From Cellulomonas sp. HZM (GTDB lineage Bacteria > Actinomycetota > Actinomycetes > Actinomycetales > Cellulomonadaceae), in contig NZ_JEOE01000003.1 of NCBI RefSeq assembly GCF_000708885.1, positions 62,001 through 126,000 on the forward strand: DNA of 64,000 bases, in the 5' to 3' direction. Below, in pieces: positions 44,997 to 53,063 of the stretch. Below the pieces are notes generated by a model that did not search any database, was not told the origin of the DNA, and saw nothing but the letters and a program-made list of their open reading frames with translations. A program made the position numbers and the translations under genes. Each line of letters starts with the position of its first letter. Positions within the stretch are counted from its first letter, which is position 1.

Positions 44997-45024
44997 CTGC
45001 AAATGGCTTGCATCGACTTGCAAG
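44997..45024. promoter_or_regulatory. TTGCA-type half-sites before LacI regulator
   Basis: CTGCAAA, CTTGCA and the palindrome CTTGCAAG (45017-45024) within 28 bases, 24-51 bases upstream of the start and so over the -35 region. Similar TTGCA elements are known for actinobacterial MalR-type regulators; autoregulation is inferred. Confidence 0.45.
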
Positions 45025-45199
45025 AACGCGTTCCGCGGCGCGAGGACCGCTCGCCGTGCGGAACCGGCTGCGCGGACCTACCGTCTGCTCGGAACCCGTT
45101 CCACGGCCTGAGCCCACCGTTCGCCCACCCGTCGTCCCGGGTCGTCCCCCGCTGTCCCACCGTTGCCCGCCTCCGCGGCCCGAGCCACCGAGGACGTCG

Positions 45200-46069
45200 A
45201 TGCACGTGACCGACGAGCGCTCCGGCGCCGCGCTCGCACGCCGCTACCGCGTCGTCGCGCCGCTCGGTCGCGGCGGCTCGGGCGAGGTCTTCCGTGCCGT
45301 CGACCTGCGCGTGGGCCGCCAGGTCGCGCTCAAGGTGTTCACGCTCGACGACGCCACGCCGTCCGACGTGCGCCGGTACGCCGCCGAGGCCCGTGTGCTG
45401 GCCGGGCTCTCGCACCCGGGCCTCGTCGCGCTCCTCGACGTCGGCGCCGACGTCGACCCGACGATCGGTCCCGTCGCGTTCCTCGCGATGGAGCTCGTCG
45501 AGGGCGCGACGCTGCGCGACACCATCGCGTCCGGTCCGCTCGACAGCCGCACGGTCGCCGGCATCGGGCACCAGCTCGGCGCGGCCCTCGCCCACGCCCA
45601 TGCCGCGGGTGTCGTGCATCGTGACGTCAAGCCGTCCAACGTGCTCGTCTCGGACGAGCGGCGCGTGAGCTCCCACGGGCCGGAGCTCGGCGTCGTCCTC
45701 GCGGACTTCGGCATCGCGAGCACGCGGCGCCCCGGCCCGACATCCGGCCCGACATCCGGCCCGCCCCCGTCGCGCACGTCGGGCACCGCCGGCTACCAGT
45801 CGCCCGAGCAGGCGCTCGGCGACGAGGTCGGGCCGGCCTCGGACGTCTACTCGCTCGGCCTGGTCCTGCTCGAGTGCCTCACCGGTACGCGCGCGTACCC
45901 GGGTGACGCGCTCACGAGCTCCCTGGCCCGTCTGCTCGGTCCGGCGCCCGTCCCGGAGCACCTGGGCCGCGACTGGGTGCGCCTGCTGACGGCGATGACG
46001 GCCACGGACCCGCGCGACCGTCCGCCCTTGGCCGCCGCGACGGCGGAGCTGCGCGCGCTGCGCCTCTGA
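45200..46069 (+). CDS. Soluble Ser/Thr protein kinase (PknB-like catalytic domain)
   Basis: 289 residues, nearly all kinase domain, with no transmembrane helix, PASTA or other sensor domain. Seen: glycine loop PLGRGGSGEVF, Lys in VALKVF (near 44), Glu in AAEARVLAGL, HRDVKPSNVL (near 140), DFG in ADFGIAS (near 169), and GTAGYQSPEQ. The activation loop carries a 12-bp duplication giving GPTSGPTSGPP, adding possible phospho-acceptor residues. ATG at 45200 has GAGG 6 bases upstream. Divergent from the LacI gene; substrates unknown. Confidence 0.9.
   Translation: MHVTDERSGAALARRYRVVAPLGRGGSGEVFRAVDLRVGRQVALKVFTLDDATPSDVRRYAAEARVLAGLSHPGLVALLDVGADVDPTIGPVAFLAMELVEGATLRDTIASGPLDSRTVAGIGHQLGAALAHAHAAGVVHRDVKPSNVLVSDERRVSSHGPELGVVLADFGIASTRRPGPTSGPTSGPPPSRTSGTAGYQSPEQALGDEVGPASDVYSLGLVLLECLTGTRAYPGDALTSSLARLLGPAPVPEHLGRDWVRLLTAMTATDPRDRPPLAAATAELRALRL
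45734..45763 (+). repeat. 12-bp tandem repeat in kinase gene
   Basis: Two and a half units of GGCCCGACATCC, encoding repeated GPTS in the activation loop. Confidence 0.9.
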
Positions 46070-46076
46070 TCGGCGG

Positions 46077-46123
46077 CTGTGTGAAGACTTTCGTCGCTCA
46101 CAGCCGACGAACGCTTCACACAG
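46077..46123. terminator. Bidirectional terminator, kinase / flavodoxin
   Basis: Outer perfect 10-bp stem CTGTGTGAAG / CTTCACACAG and inner 7-bp stem TTCGTCG / CGACGAA around an 8-base loop, between convergent genes. Confidence 0.75.
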
Positions 46124-46162
46124 TGCCCAGCGCGGCGCGCGGGGCGAGCGCGCCGTCGACCG

Positions 46163-46675
46163 TCAGCCCGCGACGAGCGACGTGCGCACGCCGTCGAGCG
46201 CGTCGGCGACCTCGTCGGCCCACCGTCGCACGGCGTCGACGTCGCGGTGGTCCCCCTCCCGGGCGCGAGCACCCGCGATCGTCGCGCGCTCCGCGAACGA
46301 GAGGACCTCGCGGTCCAGGCGACCGCGGAAGCTGCGGTGCCCGCGCGCCCGGACGAGCTCGATCGCGCGCCCGAGCTCGTGCGGCGAGTTGGACGCCGCG
46401 GACGGCTGCGTCGACAGCCCCGACGAGAACAGCCACACCGGCCGCGCGCGCAGGTCGTCGGCGTGCCGCGCCAGGAGGTCGCGCGCGGGGGCGAGCCAGT
46501 GGCCGACGTAGACCGCGGAGCCGACGACGACGGCGTCGTACCCCGTGACGTCCTCGACCTCGGCCGGGTCGCGCACGTCCACGTCGTGGCCGCGAGCGCG
46601 CAGCGTGGTCGCGGCCCACTCTCCGATCTCCTGCGTGGCCCCGTGGCGGGAAGCGACGGTGATCAGCACTCGCAC
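46163..46675 (-). CDS. Flavodoxin domain protein
   Basis: 170 residues. FMN-binding flavodoxin fold: VLITVASRHGATQEIGEWAATTL (phosphate loop), YDAVVVGSAVYVGHWL, and RPVWLFSSGLS. Related proteins include menaquinone-dependent protoporphyrinogen oxidase (HemG), but the coproporphyrin heme route seen here does not need it, so I keep a general name. Start GTG at 46675 with GGAG 6 bases upstream. The preceding 12-bp repeat array lies in its upstream region. Confidence 0.82.
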   Translation of the reverse strand: MRVLITVASRHGATQEIGEWAATTLRARGHDVDVRDPAEVEDVTGYDAVVVGSAVYVGHWLAPARDLLARHADDLRARPVWLFSSGLSTQPSAASNSPHELGRAIELVRARGHRSFRGRLDREVLSFAERATIAGARAREGDHRDVDAVRRWADEVADALDGVRTSLVAG

Positions 46676-46694
46676 GATGGTCTCCTGTCGTCTC

Positions 46695-46742
46695 GGTGGT
46701 CGAGCCGGTCGTCGAGCCGTTGGTCGAGCCGTTGGTCGAACC
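46695..46742. repeat. 12-bp tandem repeat, four copies
   Basis: Units GGTGGTCGAGCC, GGTCGTCGAGCC, GTTGGTCGAGCC and GTTGGTCGAACC in the non-coding leader region upstream of the flavodoxin gene. Confidence 0.9.
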
Positions 46743-46847
46743 TCCGACGTCCGACCTCCATCGTCCGTCGCCGGACCCCCTCGGCGCGTGGGCCACAGGT
46801 CCCGCGCCCGCCGGGCACCGCGGACGTCCGGGGCAGCGGCGGCGCAC

Positions 46848-46894
46848 GCGTCAGTGGGGATCGCGTCAGTCCGGGATCGCGTCAGTCCGGGATC
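46848..46894. repeat. 15/16-bp tandem repeat at the end of the marR gene
   Basis: GCGTCAGTCCGGGATC twice (46863-46878, 46879-46894) after a 15-bp variant (46848-46862). The copy nearest the gene includes its last codons and stop, so this stop codon has been duplicated downstream. Confidence 0.85.
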
Positions 46895-47346
46895 GACCGC
46901 TGCGCAGCGCGCAGCCGCTCGGTGAGTCGCGTGAGGGTCGCGAGGTCGTCGGCGCCGAGGGCACCGCCGACGAAGCGGTGGATCGAGGCGACGTGCCGGC
47001 GACCGATCTCGCGCTGGGTGCGCAGGCCGCTGTCGGTGAGCACGACGCGCACGCCACGGCCGTCGCCGGCCACGGGCTCACGGCGGACCAGGCCGTCGGC
47101 CTCGAGCCGCTCGACGAGGCGCGACAGGCTCGGCTGGGTGAGCAGGCTGTTGTCGGCCAGCTCACGCAGCCGCGCCGCGTGCCCGGGCGCCGTCGAGAGC
47201 GTGAAGAGCACGTCGTACTCCCGCATCGACAGGCCGCCCCACACGTCGTCGCGCTGGAAGCGACGCATGAGCGCGACCTGTGCTCGGAACAGCGACTCCC
47301 ACGCGGCCGCCGACTCGCGCGCCGTCGCCTCGTCGTGCGTCGTCAT
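46882..47346 (-). CDS. MarR-family transcriptional regulator
   Basis: 154 residues. Winged helix-turn-helix: MREYDVLFTLSTAPGHAARLRELADNSLLTQPSLSRLVERLEADGLVRR pattern (DNA recognition helix around TQPSLSRLVERL) and wing DGRGVRVVLTDSG. Likely a dimeric repressor, possibly of the flavodoxin gene downstream. GGGAGGGGAG (47355-47364, minus strand) lies 8 bases before ATG at 47346 and overlaps the alternative GTG at 47355, favouring the ATG. Confidence 0.9.
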   Translation of the reverse strand: MTTHDEATARESAAAWESLFRAQVALMRRFQRDDVWGGLSMREYDVLFTLSTAPGHAARLRELADNSLLTQPSLSRLVERLEADGLVRREPVAGDGRGVRVVLTDSGLRTQREIGRRHVASIHRFVGGALGADDLATLTRLTERLRAAQRSIPD

Positions 47347-47443
47347 CTGCGCCACTCCCCTCCCGCACCCGCCCTGCGCGGTCCATGCGTACGCATGGAC
47401 CCAACGCTCGTCGCACCCGCGAGTGTTCCCCTACCCTGACGGG

Positions 47444-48004
47444 ATGACGCGCACCACGTACGTCCTGGTCGACGGCGAGAACATCGACGCGACGCTCGGC
47501 TCCGCGATCCTCGGCGGGCGGCCGACGCCGGACCAGCGTCCCCGGTGGGACCGCGTGCTCGCGTTCGCCAAGGAGCGGTGGGACCAGCCCGTCAAGGGCC
47601 TGTTCTTCCTGAACGCGTCGAGCGGCTCACTGCCGATGGCGTTCATCCAGGCGCTGACCGCGATCGACTTCCAGGCGATCCCCCTGTCGGGCGAGTCGTA
47701 CGAGAAGGTCGTCGACATCGGCATCAAGCGCACGCTCGAGGCGATCGCGGACCGCGAGGGCGACGTGCTGCTCGCGAGCCACGACGGCGACTTCGCGCCC
47801 GAGGTGGAGGCGCTCGTCGCCGACCCTGGCCGCCGCGTCGGCCTGCTGGCCTTCAAGGAGTTCACGAGCCAGCAGCTCGCCGCCCTCACGGCGCGCGGGC
47901 TCGAGGTGCACGACCTCGAGCACGACGTGAAGGCGTTCAACTTCGACCTGCCGCGCCTGCGGATCATCCCGCTCGAGGAGTTCGACCCGCTGCGCTACCT
48001 CTGA
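47444..48004 (+). CDS. NYN-domain (PIN-like) protein, putative ribonuclease
   Basis: 186 residues. NYN/LabA fold: YVLVDGENIDATLG with the first acidic residue, FFLNASSG, KVVDIGIKRTLEAI, and LLASHDGDFAPEVEAL with further metal-binding Asp. The four acidic positions are kept, so nuclease activity is plausible; the RNA target is unknown. ATG at 47444 with TACCCT (47432-47437) 6 bases upstream. Confidence 0.85.
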   Translation: MTRTTYVLVDGENIDATLGSAILGGRPTPDQRPRWDRVLAFAKERWDQPVKGLFFLNASSGSLPMAFIQALTAIDFQAIPLSGESYEKVVDIGIKRTLEAIADREGDVLLASHDGDFAPEVEALVADPGRRVGLLAFKEFTSQQLAALTARGLEVHDLEHDVKAFNFDLPRLRIIPLEEFDPLRYL

Positions 48005-48352
48005 GCGCCGCCCGGACCGGCCCGTCCTCAGACGCCCGGTCGCGCCGCGTCCGAGCGCGCTGCACGGCTCCCGCGCGACCGCCGATCGTGTGGCTGCGGA
48101 GTGGCGCAGGTCACAGGGCCGTAACGGTTACCTGATACCCGCCCGGTTTTACCTGCTACCGCGTGGCCTACGTGTTCTGCGCGCTGGTAGACAGTCCGCC
48201 GACCGTCCTGGACGGGCGCGCCCGCCGGCAAAGGCGACGGCCGGGCGCGCCGCGCAGGTCGGCCCCCCCGGCACGTCCAGGGACGACCAGGGGTCACGGA
48301 CCGGGCACCTCCCGGAACCGGAGCGAACGACGAGCACCACACCGAGGTGGAC
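48005..48352. other. Upstream region of the LxxG-repeat protein operon
   Basis: 348 bases. Contains a direct repeat TTACCTGNTACC at 48128-48139 and 48149-48160 (21-bp period), a GTAAC/GTTAC inverted repeat at 48121-48131, and a hairpin GGCGCGCCCG / CGGGCGCGCC at 48215-48251 that may end NYN transcription or lie in the operon leader. Confidence 0.5.
48128..48160. promoter_or_regulatory. Direct-repeat operator candidate
   Basis: Two 12-base copies of TTACCTGNTACC spaced by 21 bp (two helix turns), so both face the same side of the DNA. Possible site for a regulator of the membrane protein/LxxG operon. Confidence 0.4.
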
Positions 48353-49036
48353 ATGAGGCGGTACATCATCGCGGGGCTCGTCCTCGCCGTCCTGACGACG
48401 TTGCTCGTCGTCCTGTCCGACGCGTTCGGGCTCGACACCGAGGGGGTCGCGCTGCTCGGCGGCGCGCTCGGCGGCGCGCTCGGCCTCGTTCCCGACCGGA
48501 GCCCGGCGCAGCGCGCGGGCGCCTTCGGCATCGGGTTCGTCGCCGCCTGGATCGGGTACGCGCTGCGCGCGGCCGTCCTGCCGGACGCGACGGCAGGGCG
48601 CGCGGTCGCCGTGCTCCTCGTGCTCCTCGCCTGCCTCGCGGTGGGCGCCGGGACGCGCGGCCGGCTCCCGCTGTGGGCGACGCTCCTCGGGGCCGCGGCG
48701 ATGGCCGGTGCCTACGAGACGACGTACTCGGCCGACCCCACGGCCTTCCTCAGCTCGTCGGCCACGACCGCGACCTCGATCCTCGTCGCCGCCGGTGCGG
48801 GCTTCCTCGCCACCTCGCTGCTCGGCCCCCAGGTCGAGCGCTCGCGCGAGCTGGAGCGGGAGGCCGAGCACAGCGCGCCCGCGCGCCACGCACAGGACGA
48901 CGACCTGTCGTCGGTCATGGCCGCGCAGGCGGCCGAGACCGACGACGCCGCCGCGACCGGCCGCCGCGAGGCGAGCTCACCGCGCCGCGAGGGGCCCGCC
49001 CCGTTCCTGACCCTGCAGCCCCGCCCGGAGGCCTGA
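48353..49036 (+). CDS. Multi-helix membrane protein coupled to LxxG-repeat protein
   Basis: 227 residues. Five or six hydrophobic helices in the first ~160 residues (IIAGLVLAVLTTLLVVL; VALLGGALGGALGLV; AVAVLLVLLACLAVGAG and others), then an acidic and basic cytoplasmic tail. No family recognised. GAGGTGG lies 2-3 bases before ATG at 48353 and overlaps the alternative GTG at 48347. The stop is one base from the start of the LxxG protein, so the two are very probably made together and may work together. Confidence 0.75.
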   Translation: MRRYIIAGLVLAVLTTLLVVLSDAFGLDTEGVALLGGALGGALGLVPDRSPAQRAGAFGIGFVAAWIGYALRAAVLPDATAGRAVAVLLVLLACLAVGAGTRGRLPLWATLLGAAAMAGAYETTYSADPTAFLSSSATTATSILVAAGAGFLATSLLGPQVERSRELEREAEHSAPARHAQDDDLSSVMAAQAAETDDAAATGRREASSPRREGPAPFLTLQPRPEA

Positions 49037-49037
49037 C

Positions 49038-52000
49038 GTGCGACGCCCGATCCTCATCACCACCGCAGCCCTGACGGCGCTGCCGCTCATCGTGTGCACC
49101 GGCGCGGCGCCGGCGCTCGCCGCCTCGTCATCCGGCGACGTCGCGGTCTCCAACACCGAGACGATCCAGGCGCACCTCGACGCGACCGGCCACCTGCGCG
49201 ACGCGCGCATCTACGACCAGCTCGCGCTCACCGGCCACGGCACGGCGACGATCTCCAACCCCGTCTCGACCGACGGCCTGCGCAACCTCGACGGCTTCGG
49301 CGGTACCAAGGTCGTCGACGGTGCGGCCGTCTCGACCGTGAGCGTCGACGGCGAGCGCCGCCTGCGGACCGTGAGCAACTACGACAAGAAGCTGCCGCTG
49401 CAGGTCGAGGTCACGTACACGCTCGACGGCAAGGCCGTGCACCCGGGAGACGTCGTCGGACGCTCGGGCACGCTGCAGGTGCACTACAAGGTCACCAACA
49501 CGACCGGCCGGCAGCAGCAGGTCACGTACGCCGACGGCAAGGGCGGCCAGACGACGAGCACCGAGACCACGGTGGTCCCGATGATCGGCCAGCTCGTGAC
49601 CGTGCTGCCCTCGTCCTTCACCGACGTCTCGTCGGACGAGGCCGGCGTGGCGGGCGACGGCCGCGGTGGCACGCAGCTCACGTTCCAGATGACGCTGTTC
49701 CCGCCGATCGGCGCCGCCACCGCGGAGTTCGGCTACAGCGCGAAGATCTCGCACGGAGTGGTGCCGCCCGCGACGCTCTCGTCGATGCCGGTCTCCCCGA
49801 TCGACTACCCGTCGTTCAAGGGCGGGTCCGCCAGCTACAAGGCAGGTGCGCAGAGCGGTGTCGACCTCACGGCCGGTGCCGTGCAGATCGACGAGAACCT
49901 GCTCAAGCTGCACGACGGTGCGGCCCAGCTGCTCGACGGGATCCTGCAGCTGAACGACGGTGCGGCCCAGCTCTCGCAGGGCCTCAACGACCAGGCGGCA
50001 CCCGGCGCCAAGGACCTCGCGGCCGGCCTGGACCAGCTCGCGCCCGGCGCGTCACAGCTCTCGGCAGGCCTCGGCGGCAAGCTCGCCCCCGGTCTCGACA
50101 CGCTGTCCGCTGCGCTCGGTGACAAGCTCGCGCCCGGCGCCGCGTCGCTGTCGAAGGCGCTCAACGAGCAGATCACGCCGGGTGCGGGGCAGCTCTCGGA
50201 CGCGCTGACCGACCTCATCGAGCCGGGCTCGTACGACCTCGCGTCGGCCCTCAACGACCTGCTCGCCCCCGGGGCCAAGCAGCTCTCGGACGGGCTCAAC
50301 GACGCGGACCCGACGAAGGGCGCCGCGGCCGGGGCCGCCGCGCTCTCGGCGGCGCTCGGCACGCAGCTCGCACCGGGCGCCAAGCAGCTCTCCGACGGGC
50401 TCAACGACCCCAAGGCCGGTGCGGCCGCGGGCGCGGCCCAGCTCTCGGGCGCGCTCGGCACGCAGCTCGCACCCGGCGCGAAGGCGCTCTCGGACGGGCT
50501 CAACGACCCGAAGGCCGGCGCGGCCGCAGGAGCGAAGGCCGTCGCGGACGGGGCGAAGTCGCTGTCCGACGGGCTCTCGCAGGCCGGCGGCGCCGTCCCG
50601 ACGCTCGTCGGAGGCCTCACACAGCTCTCGGACGGCCTCACCAACCTGGACGCGGGGCTCAAGCAGCTCAGCACGACCGTGGGCGGCGTGCCCGCGCAGA
50701 TCAAGCCGCTCGGTGACGCGCTGGCCACGATGCGCGGCGGGATCGGCACCGCCGAGACCAAGGACACGCTGCTCTACCTCACCGACCAGCTGCAGAAGAG
50801 CATCGCCGGAGCCGCGACGGGCGCCAGCCAGATCGGCGGCGGCGTCTCCGGATCGGCCGACACGATCGACGCGCAGGTCACGGCGATCAGCGACGTCGCG
50901 GCCTCGTTGCCCGCGGGCGACGAGAAGGACGCCCTCCAGGCCGCGGTCGCCAAGCTCCAGGGTGCCTCCGGCGCGCTCAAGACGCTCGGCACCAAGGCGA
51001 CCGGCATGGGCACGAGCCTCGCCGGGGCGGACGGCTACTTCACCCAGCTCGCGACGGGGCTCTCCGGCATCGCCGCCGGCCTCGACCAGTCCTCGACGCA
51101 GCTCGGCGGCGCCGTGACCAAGCTCGTCGGCGACATCCAGGCCGCGATCGGCACCGACAGCTCCGACACGACGACCACGCTGCGGGGCGGCACGCACCTC
51201 CTGCAGGGCGGGCTCGGCCAGATCTCGACGGGCGTCACCGGCAAGGACGGGCTGGTCGCCGGGCTCACGGCCCTCAGCACCGGCGCGAAGGACCTCAGCA
51301 CGGGCTCGGCGAAGCTCTCGGCAGGGATCGACCAGGCCGCGGCCGGGTCGAAGAGCCTGTCCGACGGCGCCCAGCAGGCCGCCGACGGCTCGGCAGCCCT
51401 GTCCGCGGGCATCGACAAGGCCGCGGCCGGGTCGAAGGCGCTGTCGGACGGCGCGCAGCAGGCCGCCGACGGCTCCGCGGCCCTCTCCGCGGGCATCGAC
51501 AAGGCCGCGGCCGGGTCGAAGGCGCTCTCCGACGGTGCGCAGCAGGCCGCCGACGGCTCGGCCGACCTCTACGGCGGCATCGCCCAGGTCACCGACGGCA
51601 CGGTCTCGCTGCACGACGGACTCGTGCAGGCGGCCGGCGGCTCGAAGAAGATCGCGGTCGGCGTCTCGCAGGCGTCCGACGGTGCGTCGCAGCTGTCCGA
51701 CGGGGCGGGCGACGCCGCCGACGGGGCCGCGAAGCTCTCCGCCGGGGCCAAGGCCGCCTCGGCCGGTGCGCACCAGCTCTCGGACGGCATCTCCGACGCC
51801 GCCGACGGGTCGACGAAGCTGTCCGACGGCCTGAGCACCGCGGCCGACAGCGCACCGCAGCTCGTGGACGGCGCGCAGCAGCTGTCCGACGAGGGCACGA
51901 AGAAGGTCGTCGAGTCCGGTGAGGAGACCGCCGCGTCGTACGGAGCGGGATACGCGGTGCTGCAGGCCGGCGCCGAGCGTGCGGCGACCGAGGGCATGGC

Positions 52001-52163
52001 GTACGGCGCCCCCGAGGGCGCACAGGGCGCGACCGCGTACTCGATCGAGATCGCCGGCGCCGACGGCGAGGGCGCGAGCTCGGTCGGGCGCCTGATCCTG
52101 GCGCTCGTGCTCTTCGTGGGCGGTGCGGGCATCGCGTCCGTGGTGCGGCGGCGGCTCGGCTGA
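49038..52163 (+). CDS. Giant LxxG heptad-repeat surface/membrane protein
   Basis: 1041 residues. Signal peptide (about 1-28), a ~240-residue beta-rich head, then ~700 residues of xxxLxxG heptads, including 33-residue units with the core LAPGAKQLSDGLND and three 28-residue units with the core LSDGAQQAADGSAALSAG, and one C-terminal transmembrane helix (about 1016-1037) ending RRRLG. The heptad pattern is that of the xxxLxxG family found in YhgE-like Gram-positive proteins; here the rod is not interrupted by the six-helix YhgE domain. Likely an extracellular stalk anchored by its C-terminus; function unknown. GTG start at 49038. Confidence 0.85.
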   Translation: MRRPILITTAALTALPLIVCTGAAPALAASSSGDVAVSNTETIQAHLDATGHLRDARIYDQLALTGHGTATISNPVSTDGLRNLDGFGGTKVVDGAAVSTVSVDGERRLRTVSNYDKKLPLQVEVTYTLDGKAVHPGDVVGRSGTLQVHYKVTNTTGRQQQVTYADGKGGQTTSTETTVVPMIGQLVTVLPSSFTDVSSDEAGVAGDGRGGTQLTFQMTLFPPIGAATAEFGYSAKISHGVVPPATLSSMPVSPIDYPSFKGGSASYKAGAQSGVDLTAGAVQIDENLLKLHDGAAQLLDGILQLNDGAAQLSQGLNDQAAPGAKDLAAGLDQLAPGASQLSAGLGGKLAPGLDTLSAALGDKLAPGAASLSKALNEQITPGAGQLSDALTDLIEPGSYDLASALNDLLAPGAKQLSDGLNDADPTKGAAAGAAALSAALGTQLAPGAKQLSDGLNDPKAGAAAGAAQLSGALGTQLAPGAKALSDGLNDPKAGAAAGAKAVADGAKSLSDGLSQAGGAVPTLVGGLTQLSDGLTNLDAGLKQLSTTVGGVPAQIKPLGDALATMRGGIGTAETKDTLLYLTDQLQKSIAGAATGASQIGGGVSGSADTIDAQVTAISDVAASLPAGDEKDALQAAVAKLQGASGALKTLGTKATGMGTSLAGADGYFTQLATGLSGIAAGLDQSSTQLGGAVTKLVGDIQAAIGTDSSDTTTTLRGGTHLLQGGLGQISTGVTGKDGLVAGLTALSTGAKDLSTGSAKLSAGIDQAAAGSKSLSDGAQQAADGSAALSAGIDKAAAGSKALSDGAQQAADGSAALSAGIDKAAAGSKALSDGAQQAADGSADLYGGIAQVTDGTVSLHDGLVQAAGGSKKIAVGVSQASDGASQLSDGAGDAADGAAKLSAGAKAASAGAHQLSDGISDAADGSTKLSDGLSTAADSAPQLVDGAQQLSDEGTKKVVESGEETAASYGAGYAVLQAGAERAATEGMAYGAPEGAQGATAYSIEIAGADGEGASSVGRLILALVLFVGGAGIASVVRRRLG
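50284..50520 (+). repeat. 99-bp repeats within LxxG gene
   Basis: Two to three imperfect copies encoding 33-residue units with core LAPGAKQLSDGLND-PKAGAAAG; boundaries approximate. Confidence 0.7.
51363..51614 (+). repeat. 84-bp tandem repeats within LxxG gene
   Basis: Units start at 51363, 51447 and 51531 with GACGGYGCSCAGCAGGCC; the first two are almost identical at DNA level, the third diverges after about 35 bases. Encodes the 28-residue heptad unit, indicating recent duplication. Confidence 0.88.
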
Positions 52164-52188
52164 CCGTGCGGGTCTCCACGGAGCCCTG

Positions 52189-52232
52189 ACGACGAAGGGG
52201 TGCGTGCCTGCGGGCTCGCACCCCTTCGTCGT
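52189..52232. terminator. Terminator between LxxG gene and hydrolase
   Basis: Perfect 16-bp stem ACGACGAAGGGGTGCG / CGCACCCCTTCGTCGT with a 12-base loop, between convergent genes; shares the GAAGGGG core with the whiB1 terminator. Confidence 0.85.
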
Positions 52233-52255
52233 GCTCGCTCGTCGTGCGCCTGGGG

Positions 52256-53005
52256 TCAGCCCTGGCCGCCGAACGAGCGCGTCAGCTCGTCGTCGATCGC
52301 GAACGTCACGTGCTCCGCGTGGCCGGGGTCCGCGAGCATCGCGACGCCGTGCGCGGCGAGCGGGATCTCGAGGAACGACGGGCCGTCGTCGGGGCGGGCC
52401 ACCTGGTAGGACTCGTCGCGCGGGACGTCGGTGTCGTCACGGCTGGCGAGCACCAGGAGCGGTCCCGTGTACGTGACGGCGGCCGACCGGGCGCTGAGCC
52501 CGTCGAACGTGGCAGGCGGGCTGAGCACGACGACACCCTTCGCGTCGAGCTCGTCGGCCATCGCGACGGCGTACGTGCCGCCCTTCGACGCGCCGACGAG
52601 CGCGAGCTCGGTGGCGCCTGCGGTCCGCAGCGACTGCGCGGCGGCCCGCATCGACGCCTTCCCGGCGTCGGGACCGTCGTCGGCCCACGTGAACGTCGCG
52701 ACACGGTAGCCCTCGTCGGCCAGGTGCCCGATCTCGTCGCCCCACTGGCACCAGTCGCCATGGTTCTGCGGCGCCAGGACCACGCCCTTGGTGCCACCGC
52801 CGACGACCGCGACCGGTGTGCTGTACCCGTCGACGTCGACGTCGACCGCCTGCGCGCCCTTCGGCAGGCACGACGGGGCCTTGGCCGCGGCCATGCTGCT
52901 GCTGGTGGGCTGCGGCGCCTGGTCGGCGCACCCGGCGAGGCCGGTCGCGACGAGGGCCAGGGCTCCGACGAGCACGGCGGACGAGCGGTTCACGACGATG
53001 TGCAC
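52256..53005 (-). CDS. Lipoprotein alpha/beta-hydrolase
   Basis: 249 residues. Signal peptide with lipobox TGLAGC, so lipid-anchored outside the membrane. Hydrolase fold: GVVLAPQNHGDWCQW (oxyanion region), nucleophile elbow LALVGASKGG, LVLASRDDTDVP with a likely acid, and LAAHGVAML with the likely catalytic His. Resembles dienelactone-hydrolase-like esterases; substrate unknown. Start GTG at 53005. Confidence 0.82.
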   Translation of the reverse strand: MHIVVNRSSAVLVGALALVATGLAGCADQAPQPTSSSMAAAKAPSCLPKGAQAVDVDVDGYSTPVAVVGGGTKGVVLAPQNHGDWCQWGDEIGHLADEGYRVATFTWADDGPDAGKASMRAAAQSLRTAGATELALVGASKGGTYAVAMADELDAKGVVVLSPPATFDGLSARSAAVTYTGPLLVLASRDDTDVPRDESYQVARPDDGPSFLEIPLAAHGVAMLADPGHAEHVTFAIDDELTRSFGGQG

Positions 53006-53063
53006 GCCTGATTCCTACGGCGCGCGGTGGCCGTCCACAAGTACCCGTCCACCTACCGACCTG

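Noticed and set aside
46163-46675. Assigning the flavodoxin as HemG protoporphyrinogen oxidase
   Set aside because: The nearby hemQ/hemH genes indicate the coproporphyrin route, which uses a different oxidase, and the motifs only support a general flavodoxin.
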